Shown: positions 42,792 through 56,204 of the stretch, one piece after another
Layout of the letters: every line of letters begins with the position of its first letter
How positions within the stretch are numbered: the first letter of the stretch is position 1
The notes under the pieces: model-generated
The model's database searches: none
Seen by the model: only the letters and a program-made list of their open reading frames with translations
What the model was told of the DNA's origin: nothing
Position numbers and translations under genes: made by a program
DNA from: Arthrobacter sp. PAMC 25486
GTDB taxonomy: Bacteria; Actinomycetota; Actinomycetes; Actinomycetales; Micrococcaceae
Length of the DNA stretch: 64,000 nucleotides
Assembly (NCBI RefSeq): GCF_000785535.1
Contig: NZ_CP007595.1
Coordinates: 2,068,439 to 2,132,438, forward strand
Direction of reading: 5' to 3'

Positions 42792-43916
42792 CTACGGTGC
42801 GACGATGACCTCTACGCGCTGGAATTCCTTCAGGTCGGAATAACCGGTGGTGGCCATGGAACGGCGCAGCGCACCGATCAGGTTCGAGGCGCCATCGGCC
42901 TGGTGGGCGGGGCCGTACAGCACCTCATCCAGCGTGCCAACGGTACCCATGTGCACGCGGTGTCCGCGCGGCAGCTCCTGGTGGTGCGCCTCGGCACCCC
43001 AGTGCCAGCCCTGTCCGGGAGCCTCGGCCGCGCGTGACAGTGCGGCGCCGAGCATGACGGCGTCGGCGCCCATGGCGATCGCCTTGACGATGTCGCCGCT
43101 GGAGCCCATGCCGCCGTCGGCAATGACGTGGACGTAACGTCCGCCGGACTCGTCCATGTAGTCGCGGCGGGCTGCTGCCACGTCCGAGATGGCACTGGCC
43201 ATGGGTGAACGGATGCCCAGTGCCCGGCTCGTGGTGGTGGAGGCGCCGCCGCCGAAACCGACCAGCACCCCTGCCGCGCCGGTGCGCATCAGGTGCAGGG
43301 CGGGGGTGTAGCCGGCCGCGCCGCCCACGATGACGGGGACGTCAAGTTCGTAAATGAACTGCTTGAGGTTCAAGGGTTCGGTGGATTTGGAGACGTGCTC
43401 CGCCGAAACGGTGGTGCCGCGGATGACAAAGATGTCAACCCCGGCGGCAATAACCGTCTTGTAAAACTCCTGCGTACGCTGCGGTGTCAGCGACCCTGCC
43501 ACTGTCACACCGGCGGCACGGATCTCGGCCAGGCGGGCGGTGATCAGTTCCGCCTTGATGGGCTCGCTGTAGATCTGTTGGAGGCGCACGGTGGTCTCGG
43601 GGTCCACCACGGAGGCCTGCAGCAGTGCGATTTCATCCAGCAGCGGCTGCGGATCCTCGTAGCGGGTCCACAGGCCCTCCAGGTCAAGCACGCCCAGGCC
43701 GCCGAGCTTGCCGAGGGCAATGGCGGTCTCCGGGGACATGACGGAGTCCATCGGCGCACCGAGGACGGGAATATCAAACTGGTAGGCGTCGATCTGCCAT
43801 TTCACTGACACGTCCTGGGGGTCGCGGGTGCGCCTCGAGGGCACAATCGCAATCTCATCCAACGAATATGCGCGGCGTCCACGCTTTCCACGGCCAATCT
43901 CAATCTCATAAGTCAC
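42792..43916 (-). CDS. guaB3: GuaB3-type IMP dehydrogenase-related protein
   Basis: A 374-residue protein, GTG start 43916, reading TYEIEIGRGKRGRRAYSLDE. It has the TIM-barrel core without CBS domains: PVLGAPMDSVMSPETAIAL, IRGTTVSAEHVS, PVIVGGAAGYTPALHLMRTG, VHVIADGGMGSSGDIVKAIA and MGADAVMLGAAL. The catalytic Cys loop of true IMP dehydrogenase is replaced (GASTTTSRALGI), as in the actinobacterial GuaB3 family, whose role differs from or overlaps GMP reductase. It is shorter than GuaB (504 residues) as expected. It follows the BtrH-type gene on the same strand with 46 bases between. Confidence 0.93.
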   Translation of the reverse strand: MTYEIEIGRGKRGRRAYSLDEIAIVPSRRTRDPQDVSVKWQIDAYQFDIPVLGAPMDSVMSPETAIALGKLGGLGVLDLEGLWTRYEDPQPLLDEIALLQASVVDPETTVRLQQIYSEPIKAELITARLAEIRAAGVTVAGSLTPQRTQEFYKTVIAAGVDIFVIRGTTVSAEHVSKSTEPLNLKQFIYELDVPVIVGGAAGYTPALHLMRTGAAGVLVGFGGGASTTTSRALGIRSPMASAISDVAAARRDYMDESGGRYVHVIADGGMGSSGDIVKAIAMGADAVMLGAALSRAAEAPGQGWHWGAEAHHQELPRGHRVHMGTVGTLDEVLYGPAHQADGASNLIGALRRSMATTGYSDLKEFQRVEVIVAP

Positions 43917-43962
43917 GCCCCCTAGCCTATCGCAGGCAGGGCCCCGCCCAAGAAAGTGGGCG

Positions 43963-45057
43963 CTACGAGTCGCTGCCGGCCGCCGCCTGAAGCGACTTGG
44001 CCGCAGCATCCTCCAGCACCGTTATCGCCTCAACCCGGGATGCCATAGCGGCAAAGTCCGGCTCCCCCGGCGCCCCGACAAGCTCCGTGAGCGCATCCCA
44101 GTGCTCCCCCAAAGCCTTGTATTGTGCGGCCAGCTCCACCAGCCCGGCACGTTCGACGCCGGACACCTCCTCCCCGGCCGTCGCCACCTCCGCCAGGAAT
44201 TGCGCATACAACGGCCGCAGGGCGCCGGGGCCGCTGTAGCGTTTTCCGGCGAGCAGCCCGTGCAGCATGTCCATGCCCGCAGCGGAGCGGTTGGGGTCGC
44301 CAAAGATCCGCATCCACCCGCGCTTTGAGGACGAGTCGGTGAGCCGCTGCACCCACGTCGCCATGCCGAGGATGCCAAAGTTTTTCGCGTAACCCGGCGG
44401 CACCCCGGGCGGCGCCTGCTGCGAGAGCAGTTCCGCCGCAGTCTCCCCCATCGACTGGCGCACAACGTCGAGGGTCAGTGCGTCAGCCTCCTGGACCGCC
44501 CCGCCGCGGACCACCACGTGCCCCTGCCAGTGTTTGTCGGCCTTGCGGGAGTTGCGCGCTTGCGCCAGCGCGGGTGCGGTGATCCGCTCAAGCCGCCTAC
44601 CGCCGTCGTCCATCAGGTAATCCGCACCATCGCGGGCCACCACCACAACGTCCACCGAGTCCATGTCGGCCAGCGGGTCCTTGGCAACCCAGGGCAGTTC
44701 CCCGCGCACAACCCGCACGACGGCGGGCACTCCCGTTTCCAGCGCGGCGTCCAGTCGGGATTGGGCGAGCTTGGCGCTGCCGGTCTGCTGGATGTTGACG
44801 GCGGCCCCGCTGCGATGCAGGAGGTTTTCCGTGTAGGGGCCGGGATGGAACCGCGTGACGGCCGACGCCGTGGTGGTGTCCTTATATTCAAAGGTAAAGA
44901 TCATGAAGCCGATGCCGCCGGCCAAGCCCGCCAACATCGCCTCCGTGAAAGGGCCGCCGGTGAACGGGCTGCGCACCCCAGAGGCGGACAGGACACGGGT
45001 CCACAGGCCGGAATCCCAGTGCGAATATTCGGTGGAGTGGTCATAGGCGGATAGCAT
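43963..45057 (-). CDS. BtrH N-terminal / DUF4872-type protein
   Basis: A 364-residue protein. FTEAMLAGLAGGIGFMIFTF near residue 40, then HPGPYTENLLHRSG and LDAALETGVPAVVRVVR, match the N-terminal cysteine-peptidase-like domain of BtrH and related DUF4872 proteins; the C-terminal part is helical (EDAAAKSLQAAAGSDS end). In butirosin synthesis BtrH transfers an acyl group; here no biosynthetic cluster is nearby. The catalytic Cys expected in BtrH is not obvious (GLAGGIG has no Cys), so activity is doubtful. ATG 45057 is the only reasonable start. Confidence 0.75.
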   Translation of the reverse strand: MLSAYDHSTEYSHWDSGLWTRVLSASGVRSPFTGGPFTEAMLAGLAGGIGFMIFTFEYKDTTTASAVTRFHPGPYTENLLHRSGAAVNIQQTGSAKLAQSRLDAALETGVPAVVRVVRGELPWVAKDPLADMDSVDVVVVARDGADYLMDDGGRRLERITAPALAQARNSRKADKHWQGHVVVRGGAVQEADALTLDVVRQSMGETAAELLSQQAPPGVPPGYAKNFGILGMATWVQRLTDSSSKRGWMRIFGDPNRSAAGMDMLHGLLAGKRYSGPGALRPLYAQFLAEVATAGEEVSGVERAGLVELAAQYKALGEHWDALTELVGAPGEPDFAAMASRVEAITVLEDAAAKSLQAAAGSDS

Positions 45058-45106
45058 GCGTTGATTCTAGCCGGGCGGGGTTCACTACCGGCCACGGGCG
45101 GTCCCC

Positions 45107-45312
45107 TCGGCCGATAGCGCCTACCGCCCTCCCCGGCCGATAGCGCCTACCGCCCTCCCCGGCCCCCGCTTCGCGTGGCCGGGGGCCCTCGGCCGATAGC
45201 GCCTACCGCCCTCCCCGGCCCCCGCTTCGCGTGGCCGGGGGCCCTCGGCCGATAGCGCCTACCGCCCTCCCCGGCCCCCGCTTCGCGTGGCCGGGGGCCC
45301 TCGGCCGATAGG
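45107..45312 (+). repeat. 56-base tandem repeat merging into the promoter of the next gene
   Basis: Units start YCGGCCGATAGCGCC at 45107 (shortened to 26 bases), 45133, 45189 and 45245, each of the last three 56 bases long, and a final partial unit at 45301, TCGGCCGATAGGCT. Each full unit ends in a hairpin, GGCCCCCG and CGGGGGCC. The last partial copy supplies TAGGCT six bases before ATG 45321, a leaderless-type -10, and earlier units contain the similar CGATAGCGCC. Confidence 0.85.
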
Positions 45313-45320
45313 CTTAGCGC

Positions 45321-45938
45321 ATGACTGACACAGAACTGCGCATGACTGACCACGAGCTGCTGACTTTGTTGTCGATGACCCCCACGGAATCGGCCGCGGT
45401 GACCCTGGGCCTGCTCCGCCTCGACCAGCACGGCGACAACGAACTGCTGCACAACGCAGGACTGACAACGCTGATGGTGCGCGGACTGGCCTCCCCGCAG
45501 GGCGAAAAGATCGTCCCAGTGGACAAGTGCGCCGTGGTTGGAACCGTGCTGTCCCAGGCCCAAGAATGGCTTGAAATCAAGCTGACCACACCCACCAGCG
45601 AACATGTGCTCTTTGCCGTTGGCTCCAATGTGGGCGCCGTATTGCTCAGCATCAGCCCCTACGGCGTGCACGAGATCCAGCCCATCGAATCCGGTGCCGC
45701 CATGCTCGAACTGGCCCTGCACCTGTGCAACGAATACCTTACCGGTGCCGCCGAGGGCCTGCCCGCTACGGCCGTTGTGCGGCGCCTGCGCGTTGACGCC
45801 GAAGCCGTTGTGGCTCAGCTGACCGCTGTGGAATCCGGGGACTGGGTACTGCGTTCCGGCACGGAATCCGAGTTCGTTGAGGAAAACTACCCGGCCGCCG
45901 AAGCCATGGGCCGGTTCAAGGCCGCCCTGGACGCGTAA
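45321..45938 (+). CDS. hypothetical protein
   Basis: A 205-residue protein with ATG 45321 and a -10 (TAGGCT) six bases upstream, so probably leaderless. The body is mixed alpha/beta (AVTLGLLRLDQHGDNELLHN, VGTVLSQAQEWLEIKLTTPT, VLFAVGSNVGAVLLSISPYG, VVRRLRVDAEAVVAQLTAVE). The hydrophobic strand pattern and a C-terminal SEFVEENYPAAEAMGRF resemble some actinobacterial proteins of unknown function, but I cannot name a family. It is the only plus-strand gene among a run of minus-strand genes. Confidence 0.75.
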   Translation: MTDTELRMTDHELLTLLSMTPTESAAVTLGLLRLDQHGDNELLHNAGLTTLMVRGLASPQGEKIVPVDKCAVVGTVLSQAQEWLEIKLTTPTSEHVLFAVGSNVGAVLLSISPYGVHEIQPIESGAAMLELALHLCNEYLTGAAEGLPATAVVRRLRVDAEAVVAQLTAVESGDWVLRSGTESEFVEENYPAAEAMGRFKAALDA

Positions 45939-46016
45939 GCGCTGGCGCCTTCGGCGTGTTTGGGCTGCCCTTGCCCGTTTGAAACTGCAGCCGAGGCGAT
46001 GAACACCGTGATTTTC

Positions 46017-46085
46017 TCGCACCAGCTGCAGTTGCAAACTCAGTGCGCGCCGGGGAATCGCACCAGCTGCAGTTGCAAACTCAGT
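46017..46085. repeat. 28-base direct repeat
   Basis: TCGCACCAGCTGCAGTTGCA followed by AACTCAGT occurs identically at 46017-46044 and 46058-46085, a spacing of 41 bases. The CAGCTGCAG core is itself near-palindromic. Confidence 0.85.
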
Positions 46086-46436
46086 TTCGTCCCGCTACGC
46101 GGATTGGGGCCACCGTACTGGCATATTCCTTTCCTCGAAGCGGGTCAGGAGCCGCAAATCGTACGGTTGCAAGCATGCACGTCTCGGCTCCAGACCGTAC
46201 TTGATGGTGCGCTTGGCAAAACTGTGGCGGAACGGAACGCGTGGCAGTCGAATTACGCCCGTAGCCGGTCCCGCCGGCCCTGCTCAACGAAAAAACACAC
46301 AGCACGTGTGCCGACCCATTGGAACTGAAAATTGTGGCTGTCCATGTCGCTGCCGTGATTGCGCGGGTCCGGCATGGTTCCACTCGCCCAAGTGGCGCGG
46401 GATCCGGACCAGAAAACAATCAGGCGGGGTTCTTTT

Positions 46437-46553
46437 GGGGTGCGGGGGTAGTCGTGGTCATTCGCCCCCGGTGTACCGTGCGCGAATGGTAATAGCTACC
46501 CCCGCAACCACCAGGGGTGTCCACAACGGCAGCGAATGACCACAACGCACCCC
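46437..46553. repeat. nested inverted repeats
   Basis: Three exact inverted pairs lie around one centre: GGGGTGCG/CGCACCCC (46437 and 46546), GTGGTCATTCGC/GCGAATGACCAC (46454 and 46532) and TGCGGGGGTAG/CTACCCCCGCA (46441 and 46496). A shorter pair CATTCGC/GCGAATG (46459 and 46482) overlaps. They cannot all form at once, so alternative structures are possible. Confidence 0.8.
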
Positions 46554-46753
46554 TGCCACACACACACACACCTTGACGACATCAGGGTAACCCCACCAGG
46601 CAACGAGCCCGCCAACCGTGGCCAAACAACACCCCTACATCACGGCAGCGACATGGATAGCCACTCTGAAAATAGCGAAGGTGAGGGCATTCTTCGAAGT
46701 TTTGGCCCGATCCACTGCGCGAATCCTGGCCAGCCCCGACTCTTAAAGCAGAC

Positions 46754-46793
46754 CGGCGGCCGGCCCCTTTCATGCGAAAGGGGCCGGCCGCCG
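46754..46793 (-). terminator. strong terminator after guaB
   Basis: A perfect 18-bp stem, CGGCGGCCGGCCCCTTTC and its complement, with the four-base loop ATGC, 19 bases past the guaB stop. Confidence 0.93.
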
Positions 46794-46811
46794 TCGTACT
46801 TCAGGAAAGCG

Positions 46812-50409
<3,598 letters not shown>

Positions 50410-50455
50410 AGTCTCGCGCGAGTCAGCGGTTTCACCAAGTTCAACGAAGAATGAC

Positions 50456-50507
50456 ACCGATCCCACTTTCTGACACCGGGATATCGGTGTCAGAAAGCGG
50501 GATCGGT
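50456..50507 (-). terminator. terminator after groEL
   Basis: Arms ACCGATCCCACTTTCTGACA + CCG and their complement pair over 23 bases with one mismatch; the loop is six bases (GGATAT). It lies between the groEL stop (50551) and the P-type ATPase start. Confidence 0.85.
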
Positions 50508-50550
50508 GCCATAAATGCCGGATCAGACGATCCGGTCAGCTTCCGGCACG

Positions 50551-52245
<1,695 letters not shown>

Positions 52246-52257
52246 TTACAAAAGTGG

Positions 52258-52554
52258 TTACTTAACTACGATGGCCAGTACGTCGCGGGCGGAGAGAACC
52301 AACAGTTCCTCGCCACCGGTCTTGACTTCGGTGCCACCGTACTTGGAGTAGATGACTACGTCGCCAACAGCAACGTCGATCGGGACACGGTTGCCGTTGT
52401 CGTCAACGCGGCCGGGGCCGACTGCCACAACTTCGCCCTCCTGGGGCTTTTCCTTGGCAGTGTCCGGGATGACCAGACCTGATGCGGTGGTCAGCTCTGC
52501 TTCGAGCTGGCGAACAACAATACGATCCTCAAGAGGCTTAATAGAGACCGACAC
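52258..52554 (-). CDS. groS: co-chaperonin GroES
   Basis: A 98-residue protein starting [20 protein letters not shown] with GTG 52554 behind GGAG. The mobile-loop region [19 protein letters not shown] and the roof [20 protein letters not shown] are intact, as is [20 protein letters not shown]. GroES caps the GroEL ring. It is 99 bases upstream of groEL and shares its heat-shock promoter. Confidence 0.98.
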   Translation of the reverse strand: MSVSIKPLEDRIVVRQLEAELTTASGLVIPDTAKEKPQEGEVVAVGPGRVDDNGNRVPIDVAVGDVVIYSKYGGTEVKTGGEELLVLSARDVLAIVVK

Positions 52555-52675
52555 TTAGGACCTCTCCTTCACACGTAAATTCTTTGGATGCCTGGCAGTC
52601 TTCACGCCATGTTTTTGTGGAACCCAACCGTCGTCGCGGTGCCGGTGATGTTCCCATGGCAAAAAGTTCAGAGCA

Positions 52676-52702
52676 TTAGCACCCTCGGGGTGAGAGTGCT
52701 AA
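52676..52702 (-). promoter_or_regulatory. CIRCE-type operator 1 (HrcA binding site) at groES
   Basis: Half-sites TTAGCACCC and GAGTGCTAA with a nine-base spacer; the consensus is TTAGCACTC-N9-GAGTGCTAA, so only one base differs. It lies 122 bases before the groES start. Confidence 0.93.
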
Positions 52703-52707
52703 CCCTG

Positions 52708-52737
52708 ACTCTATGGAATTGATTAGCACTCGGTCAA
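52708..52737 (-). promoter_or_regulatory. groES-groEL promoter
   Basis: On the minus strand TTGACC (52737-52732), 18 bases, TAGAGT (52713-52708). It lies between the two CIRCE-like sites, with the -35 in the spacer of site 2. Confidence 0.75.
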
Positions 52738-52749
52738 GGCGAGTGCCAG
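52723..52749 (-). promoter_or_regulatory. CIRCE-type operator 2, half degenerate
   Basis: One half-site is perfect (TTAGCACTC) and the other is GAGTGCCAG, spacer nine bases. It overlaps the -35 of the groES promoter, so HrcA bound here would block RNA polymerase. Confidence 0.8.
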
Positions 52750-52842
52750 ATTTGCTCTTGAAAGTACGACGCCGGCGGGCCGGGTTTCGCTGACGGCGCA
52801 TCTTGGGTGCCGGGTAAAGACATACCGGACACGGCCCGGCCG

Positions 52843-52895
52843 GGCAGGACGGGCAGGGCAGGACGGGCAGGGCAGGACGGGCGGGCAGGACGGGG
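52843..52895. repeat. 14-base GC-rich microsatellite-like repeat
   Basis: Four units of GGCAGGACGGGCAG, the last two shortened to 13 and 12 bases. It lies in the 420-base stretch between the groES promoter and the toxin gene (52750-53170), which shows no gene. Confidence 0.85.
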
Positions 52896-53170
52896 CAAGT
52901 GGCCAGTTCACTGACAGTGCACGGCGCCTGGTTACGGCAGATGACTACCGCGCAAGCGAGCATCATCTCGGTGTCTTCATTTCTTGCCCCGCATAGGGCC
53001 CCGCCCCTCAGCGGGAATTCTTTGCGGGCGGGTCTTACGGGACGGCCCATCGAGTGTGAATCGCAACGGTAAATGGTTTGGTTTTCGCAGAGCTTTCCCC
53101 TTACGGAACAACTCTTGCTGCCGAGTGCGTCGAAGGCAGCGGCACTTGATGATCTGCTCGGCCGGAGGAA

Positions 53171-53437
53171 TCAATAAATGTCGCGGCGGTGGCCTACTCG
53201 AATGGCCAGTACGGTGAAGGTGCTATCGGTAATCTGGGCGAGGATGCGGTAGTCGCCAACGCGGTAACGCCACACGCCGGAGTGGTTGGCGGCAAGCCCT
53301 TTGCCTCGCTGACGAGGATCCTCAAGGGTTTCGATTTCCTCGAGGTAGACCATCACGCGCTGCTGGACCACCCGGTCAAGCTTCTTATACTCGCGGTCGA
53401 ACTCTGCGGTGGTTTCAACCTGCCACCGCGACGTCAC
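53171..53437 (-). CDS. RelE/ParE-type toxin
   Basis: An 88-residue protein with GTG start 53437, four bases overlapping the antitoxin stop. VETTAEFDREYKKLDRVVQQ is the N-terminal helix pair and GVWRYRVGDYRILAQITD with VLAIRVGHRRDIY is the conserved RelE core, including the basic residues of the ribonuclease site. RelE-type toxins cleave mRNA on the ribosome; ParE types poison gyrase. The basic C-terminal His-Arg-Arg-x-x-Tyr end is RelE-like. It pairs with the upstream ribbon-helix-helix antitoxin. Confidence 0.93.
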   Translation of the reverse strand: MTSRWQVETTAEFDREYKKLDRVVQQRVMVYLEEIETLEDPRQRGKGLAANHSGVWRYRVGDYRILAQITDSTFTVLAIRVGHRRDIY

Positions 53438-53655
53438 CGTTCCGTCTCAGCCTTCAACTCGGCCAACGGCCTGCTGCGACGGCCCTCGGCTTCGAAAACC
53501 GCGATAGCGGAATCTGCTGCGAATGCATCTTCGAGGTCTGCAAGATACTCATGGAGCGCGGTCCTGACATAGAAGCTCTTAGACCGGCCGGTGCGCTGCG
53601 TGAGAACATCAAGGCGGGCTTCTTCATCGGGTGTGAGTCGAATTGAGATAGTCAT
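53434..53655 (-). CDS. ribbon-helix-helix antitoxin (RelB/CopG-like)
   Basis: A 73-residue protein from ATG 53655 behind AGGAAG. It starts TISIRLTPDEEARLDVLTQR, the beta strand and first helix of the RHH DNA-binding fold, with RTGRSKSFYVRTALHEYLAD; the C-terminal acidic helix DLEDAFAADSAIAVFEAEGR probably wraps the toxin. Antitoxin and toxin together should repress their own promoter. Start of toxin translation is coupled by GTGA overlap. Confidence 0.92.
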   Translation of the reverse strand: MTISIRLTPDEEARLDVLTQRTGRSKSFYVRTALHEYLADLEDAFAADSAIAVFEAEGRRSRPLAELKAETER

Positions 53656-53710
53656 CGTGCCAGCTTCCTGTGCAGCTTTATAAGACAAGTTTACACGTGG
53701 CCGGGCAATG

Positions 53711-53755
53711 ATTCCCAGTGAAGGTTACCCCTACGGGCACCAAAAGGCAGTGCAG
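53711..53755 (+). repeat. GYPY-type dispersed element, copy 1
   Basis: Shares TTCCC, then GGTTACCCCTAC and GGCA, then GTGCAG with 55932-55976. Read as protein both copies give GYPY(G/R)H(Q/A)(K/R)AVQ, with differences mostly in codon third positions. Confidence 0.5.
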
Positions 53756-53817
53756 TCGACTTCTGAGGGTGACCTGATGTCTTCGGCAGCGCATTCGGCA
53801 ACGGCGCAGCCAAGGAG

Positions 53818-55023
53818 CTATCCGTTCGATCCGGCGCCCGAGAGAAGGGTGTCCTTCCGCCACCGGCTCCATGCATACGAGACACTGATCGAAGCTGGGA
53901 CGATGAAGAGCAGCAGCACCGGTGAAGAGATGATCGAAGCCATGGCCCCTGTTAGGGCTGATGCTGCGGCCGTTGCGGCCAGGCTGACGGCGACCATCAG
54001 GGAATACGCCCTGGCCAGCTCACCGGGTTCAACGACATCATCGAGAAGGATCGAGAGGATGATCGAAATCGGTGCGATCGCCATGCCACAAAGGAACATG
54101 GCCGGGACCAGCCAATACGGCCAGAGCGCTGCAAACACTGCCAGGCTGAAAACCACTGTGGCCCCGAGGAGGAAGACACCCAACTGCTCACGCCTGCGCC
54201 ACGACCAGTTGCGCGCACCGTAGACGAACGCCCCGACGACTTCGCCAATGGCAAGGACGGCAAACAACAAACCAGAAAGTGCCGGCGCTGCCGTGCGCGT
54301 GGCTATCGCCGGCAACGCCACGACAAACACTCCGGATACCACCCCCACTGCGGAAGCCGTTCCCAGAACCGTGACCAGACCCGATGGCCACTTTGGCCGT
54401 CTCGAAGGCGCCCCATCACGTTTGATGTGAGGGCGGGACGGGGGCTGCTGAGCTACGAACAACAGGCACGCCGCTGCAATGACAACGGCAGCGAGGACTC
54501 CGGCGGCATCCGGGGTAGCGAAGAGCAAACAAGCGCTGACGATGAGCGGGCCAATGGTCACTGCGGCTTGGAAAAGGACGGACAGGAGGGCATAAGAGGC
54601 CGCCTTGTCGCCGTCCCCCTCCAGAAATTCCGGGAGAGCCGCCCGCACCGCTGAGGTTACTGCTGGAATACTGCTACCCGCTAATAGGGCCAGTGCCGCG
54701 ATCAGCCATAGGGGCCCGCCGGCGTTTCCTATCATCACGAAAGCAGCGATGCTTGCCGCACAGGCCACGCCCGCGATCCCAATCACGATCCGGGACCCCA
54801 GACGGTCCATGAGGGCGCCTTGGATACCCAGCCCGCAGGCATTACCCAGACTAAAGAGTGCACTGACCGTTCCCGCCGCAGCGAGCGAATCGGTCCAGCG
54901 TTCCACTGTCAGCACCATGGTCAGCGCCAACATGCCGATCGGCACTGCGCTGAGAAATACGGCGGCCAGTCGGGGTGACACACCGCGAGATTTAAGAACG
55001 GTCGCGTAGGAAAACGAAGTCAC
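53818..55023 (-). CDS. major facilitator superfamily transporter
   Basis: A 401-residue protein, GTG start 55023 with GAAGGGG upstream. About twelve hydrophobic segments are visible, for example LAAVFLSAVPIGMLALTMVL, PLWLIAALALLAGSSIPAVT, GVLAAVVIAAACLLFVAQQP and LVTVLGTASAVGVVSGVFVV. The loop between segments 2 and 3 reads GALMDRLGSRIVIGIAG, a recognisable MFS motif A variant (G-x-x-x-D-R-x-G). It resembles small-molecule or drug exporters; the substrate is not deducible. It lies downstream of no obvious partner and converges toward the toxin-antitoxin pair. Confidence 0.88.
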   Translation of the reverse strand: MTSFSYATVLKSRGVSPRLAAVFLSAVPIGMLALTMVLTVERWTDSLAAAGTVSALFSLGNACGLGIQGALMDRLGSRIVIGIAGVACAASIAAFVMIGNAGGPLWLIAALALLAGSSIPAVTSAVRAALPEFLEGDGDKAASYALLSVLFQAAVTIGPLIVSACLLFATPDAAGVLAAVVIAAACLLFVAQQPPSRPHIKRDGAPSRRPKWPSGLVTVLGTASAVGVVSGVFVVALPAIATRTAAPALSGLLFAVLAIGEVVGAFVYGARNWSWRRREQLGVFLLGATVVFSLAVFAALWPYWLVPAMFLCGMAIAPISIILSILLDDVVEPGELARAYSLMVAVSLAATAAASALTGAMASIISSPVLLLFIVPASISVSYAWSRWRKDTLLSGAGSNG

Positions 55024-55299
55024 AAATTCCCCTTCGTGATTCCCACCCAACCGGGAGCATGTCTCCCTGACTCAAGGCTCGTCATCGATCCTCTGACATG
55101 AGCCTACGCCAACACGTGCGGGGGCAGGGCTGCCAATAGATCCAGCAAACCCCACTCTCACCGGTCAAGCCCGTGGGGCTTGCCTCTCGACCATCGCCAT
55201 GTCTGGTGCCCTGTGTCAGCTTTTGGATCTCCCGGGGCTCAGCATGCTACGGCCGTGTGTGCCGTCCTGCAGAGGGTTCCCGGCAAGGAACCGGTCCGA
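55024..55299. other. intergenic, nothing recognised
   Basis: No gene, hairpin or repeat stands out in these 275 bases between the MFS gene start and the kinase-like gene stop. Confidence 0.5.
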
Positions 55300-55854
55300 T
55301 TATGCGGGCTGATGCCGCAGAATGCTGGGTTGCCAGCCTAGAACGGCGTTGACCAGTTCTTCCTGGGGTTGTGCACTGTCGAGCCGAAGCACGGGTTTGT
55401 CTAGGCTTGTGAGCCATCTTTCGTGGCTGATACGACTCCTTCCTTTGAACATGGGATTGTCATAGCCCTGCGCCCATTCCAAGAATCCTTCCCAAGCAAC
55501 TTCGTCAAAATTGCTTCCGACTCTACGCGCTGTCTCACGAGTTTTCAGACGACGCATCCGTTCATCAGCATTGAGCGATAGATATATGACAGCATCGCAT
55601 TGGTCAACAATGCTTTGTCCCCAACCGAGCATTGATCCTGAGAGGATCCAGGCTTCACGGGGAACGAATAAAGTCTGCATCAGATCAAGTCGTTCTTTTT
55701 CGGCGCGCTTGTCCACGTATGGCGGATCAGACGGTAGCCAGAAATAGTCATCAGCATCGGCATGAGGCACGGACCAATGGTTGGCAAGTGCACGGGCCAG
55801 AGTCGTCGTACCGGAACCACTAGCTCCCATGATATGAATTCTCGAGCGTTTCAT
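55300..55854 (-). CDS. P-loop kinase-like protein
   Basis: A 184-residue protein from ATG 55854, KRSRIHIMGASGSGTTTLAR: the P-loop reads GASGSGTTT, with Thr where Lys normally is. PHADADDYFWLPSDPPYVDK is the acidic substrate loop, and CDAVIYLSLNADERMRRLKT contains a Walker-B-like strand and the Arg-rich LID helix of small-molecule kinases. Proteins with this GTTT loop exist as a group related to adenylate/shikimate kinase-like AAA families. The role is unknown. Confidence 0.8.
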   Translation of the reverse strand: MKRSRIHIMGASGSGTTTLARALANHWSVPHADADDYFWLPSDPPYVDKRAEKERLDLMQTLFVPREAWILSGSMLGWGQSIVDQCDAVIYLSLNADERMRRLKTRETARRVGSNFDEVAWEGFLEWAQGYDNPMFKGRSRISHERWLTSLDKPVLRLDSAQPQEELVNAVLGWQPSILRHQPA

Positions 55855-56204
55855 TCTTCCAATTCTTGCATGCAAGATCGTGGTGCTTCGGCAGCCCGGC
55901 TCACGTCATCGAGCTGCATACTCGTGCTGTGTTTCCCGCAGGAGGTTACCCCTACCGGCATGCGAGAGCCGTGCAGCTGGCTTCATACCGAGTGGCTTCT
56001 GATGAGCCGCCAAGATGCAGGACAAAGCCGAAAACAGCACTTCGTCAACGAGTGGCCGCCCATTACCACCATTACGCGCCGAAGTTCCTCAACTTTCGCT
56101 TTGTCTGACGTTCCGATTCAGTGCCGTGCAAGGAGTGCTGCTCTGTTGCCACTATTGCGACGCGGCTACTGTTCACAGTCCTGGCTGGATGCAAGGATGT
56201 TGCC
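55855..56204. other. intergenic, GYPY element copy 2 only
   Basis: No gene with start and ribosome site. The GYPY-type repeat (55932-55976) is the only structure noticed; the plus-strand frame around it continues PYRHARAVQLASYRVASDE but has no good start. Confidence 0.45.
55932..55976 (+). repeat. GYPY-type dispersed element, copy 2
   Basis: Matches 53711-53755 over the parts GGTTACCCCTAC, GGCA and GTGCAG. Both are intergenic and on the plus strand. Confidence 0.5.

Larger units (their letters stand above)
45939..46811. other. 870-base intergenic region with repeats and palindromes, no gene
   Basis: No frame shows a ribosome site and coding look; the long plus-strand frame from 46536 into guaB is antisense to guaB. 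The stretch holds a 28-base direct repeat, a nested palindrome and the guaB terminator, listed separately. Confidence 0.6.

Noticed and set aside
45107..45312. CRISPR array
   Set aside because: Pure tandem duplication without spacers.
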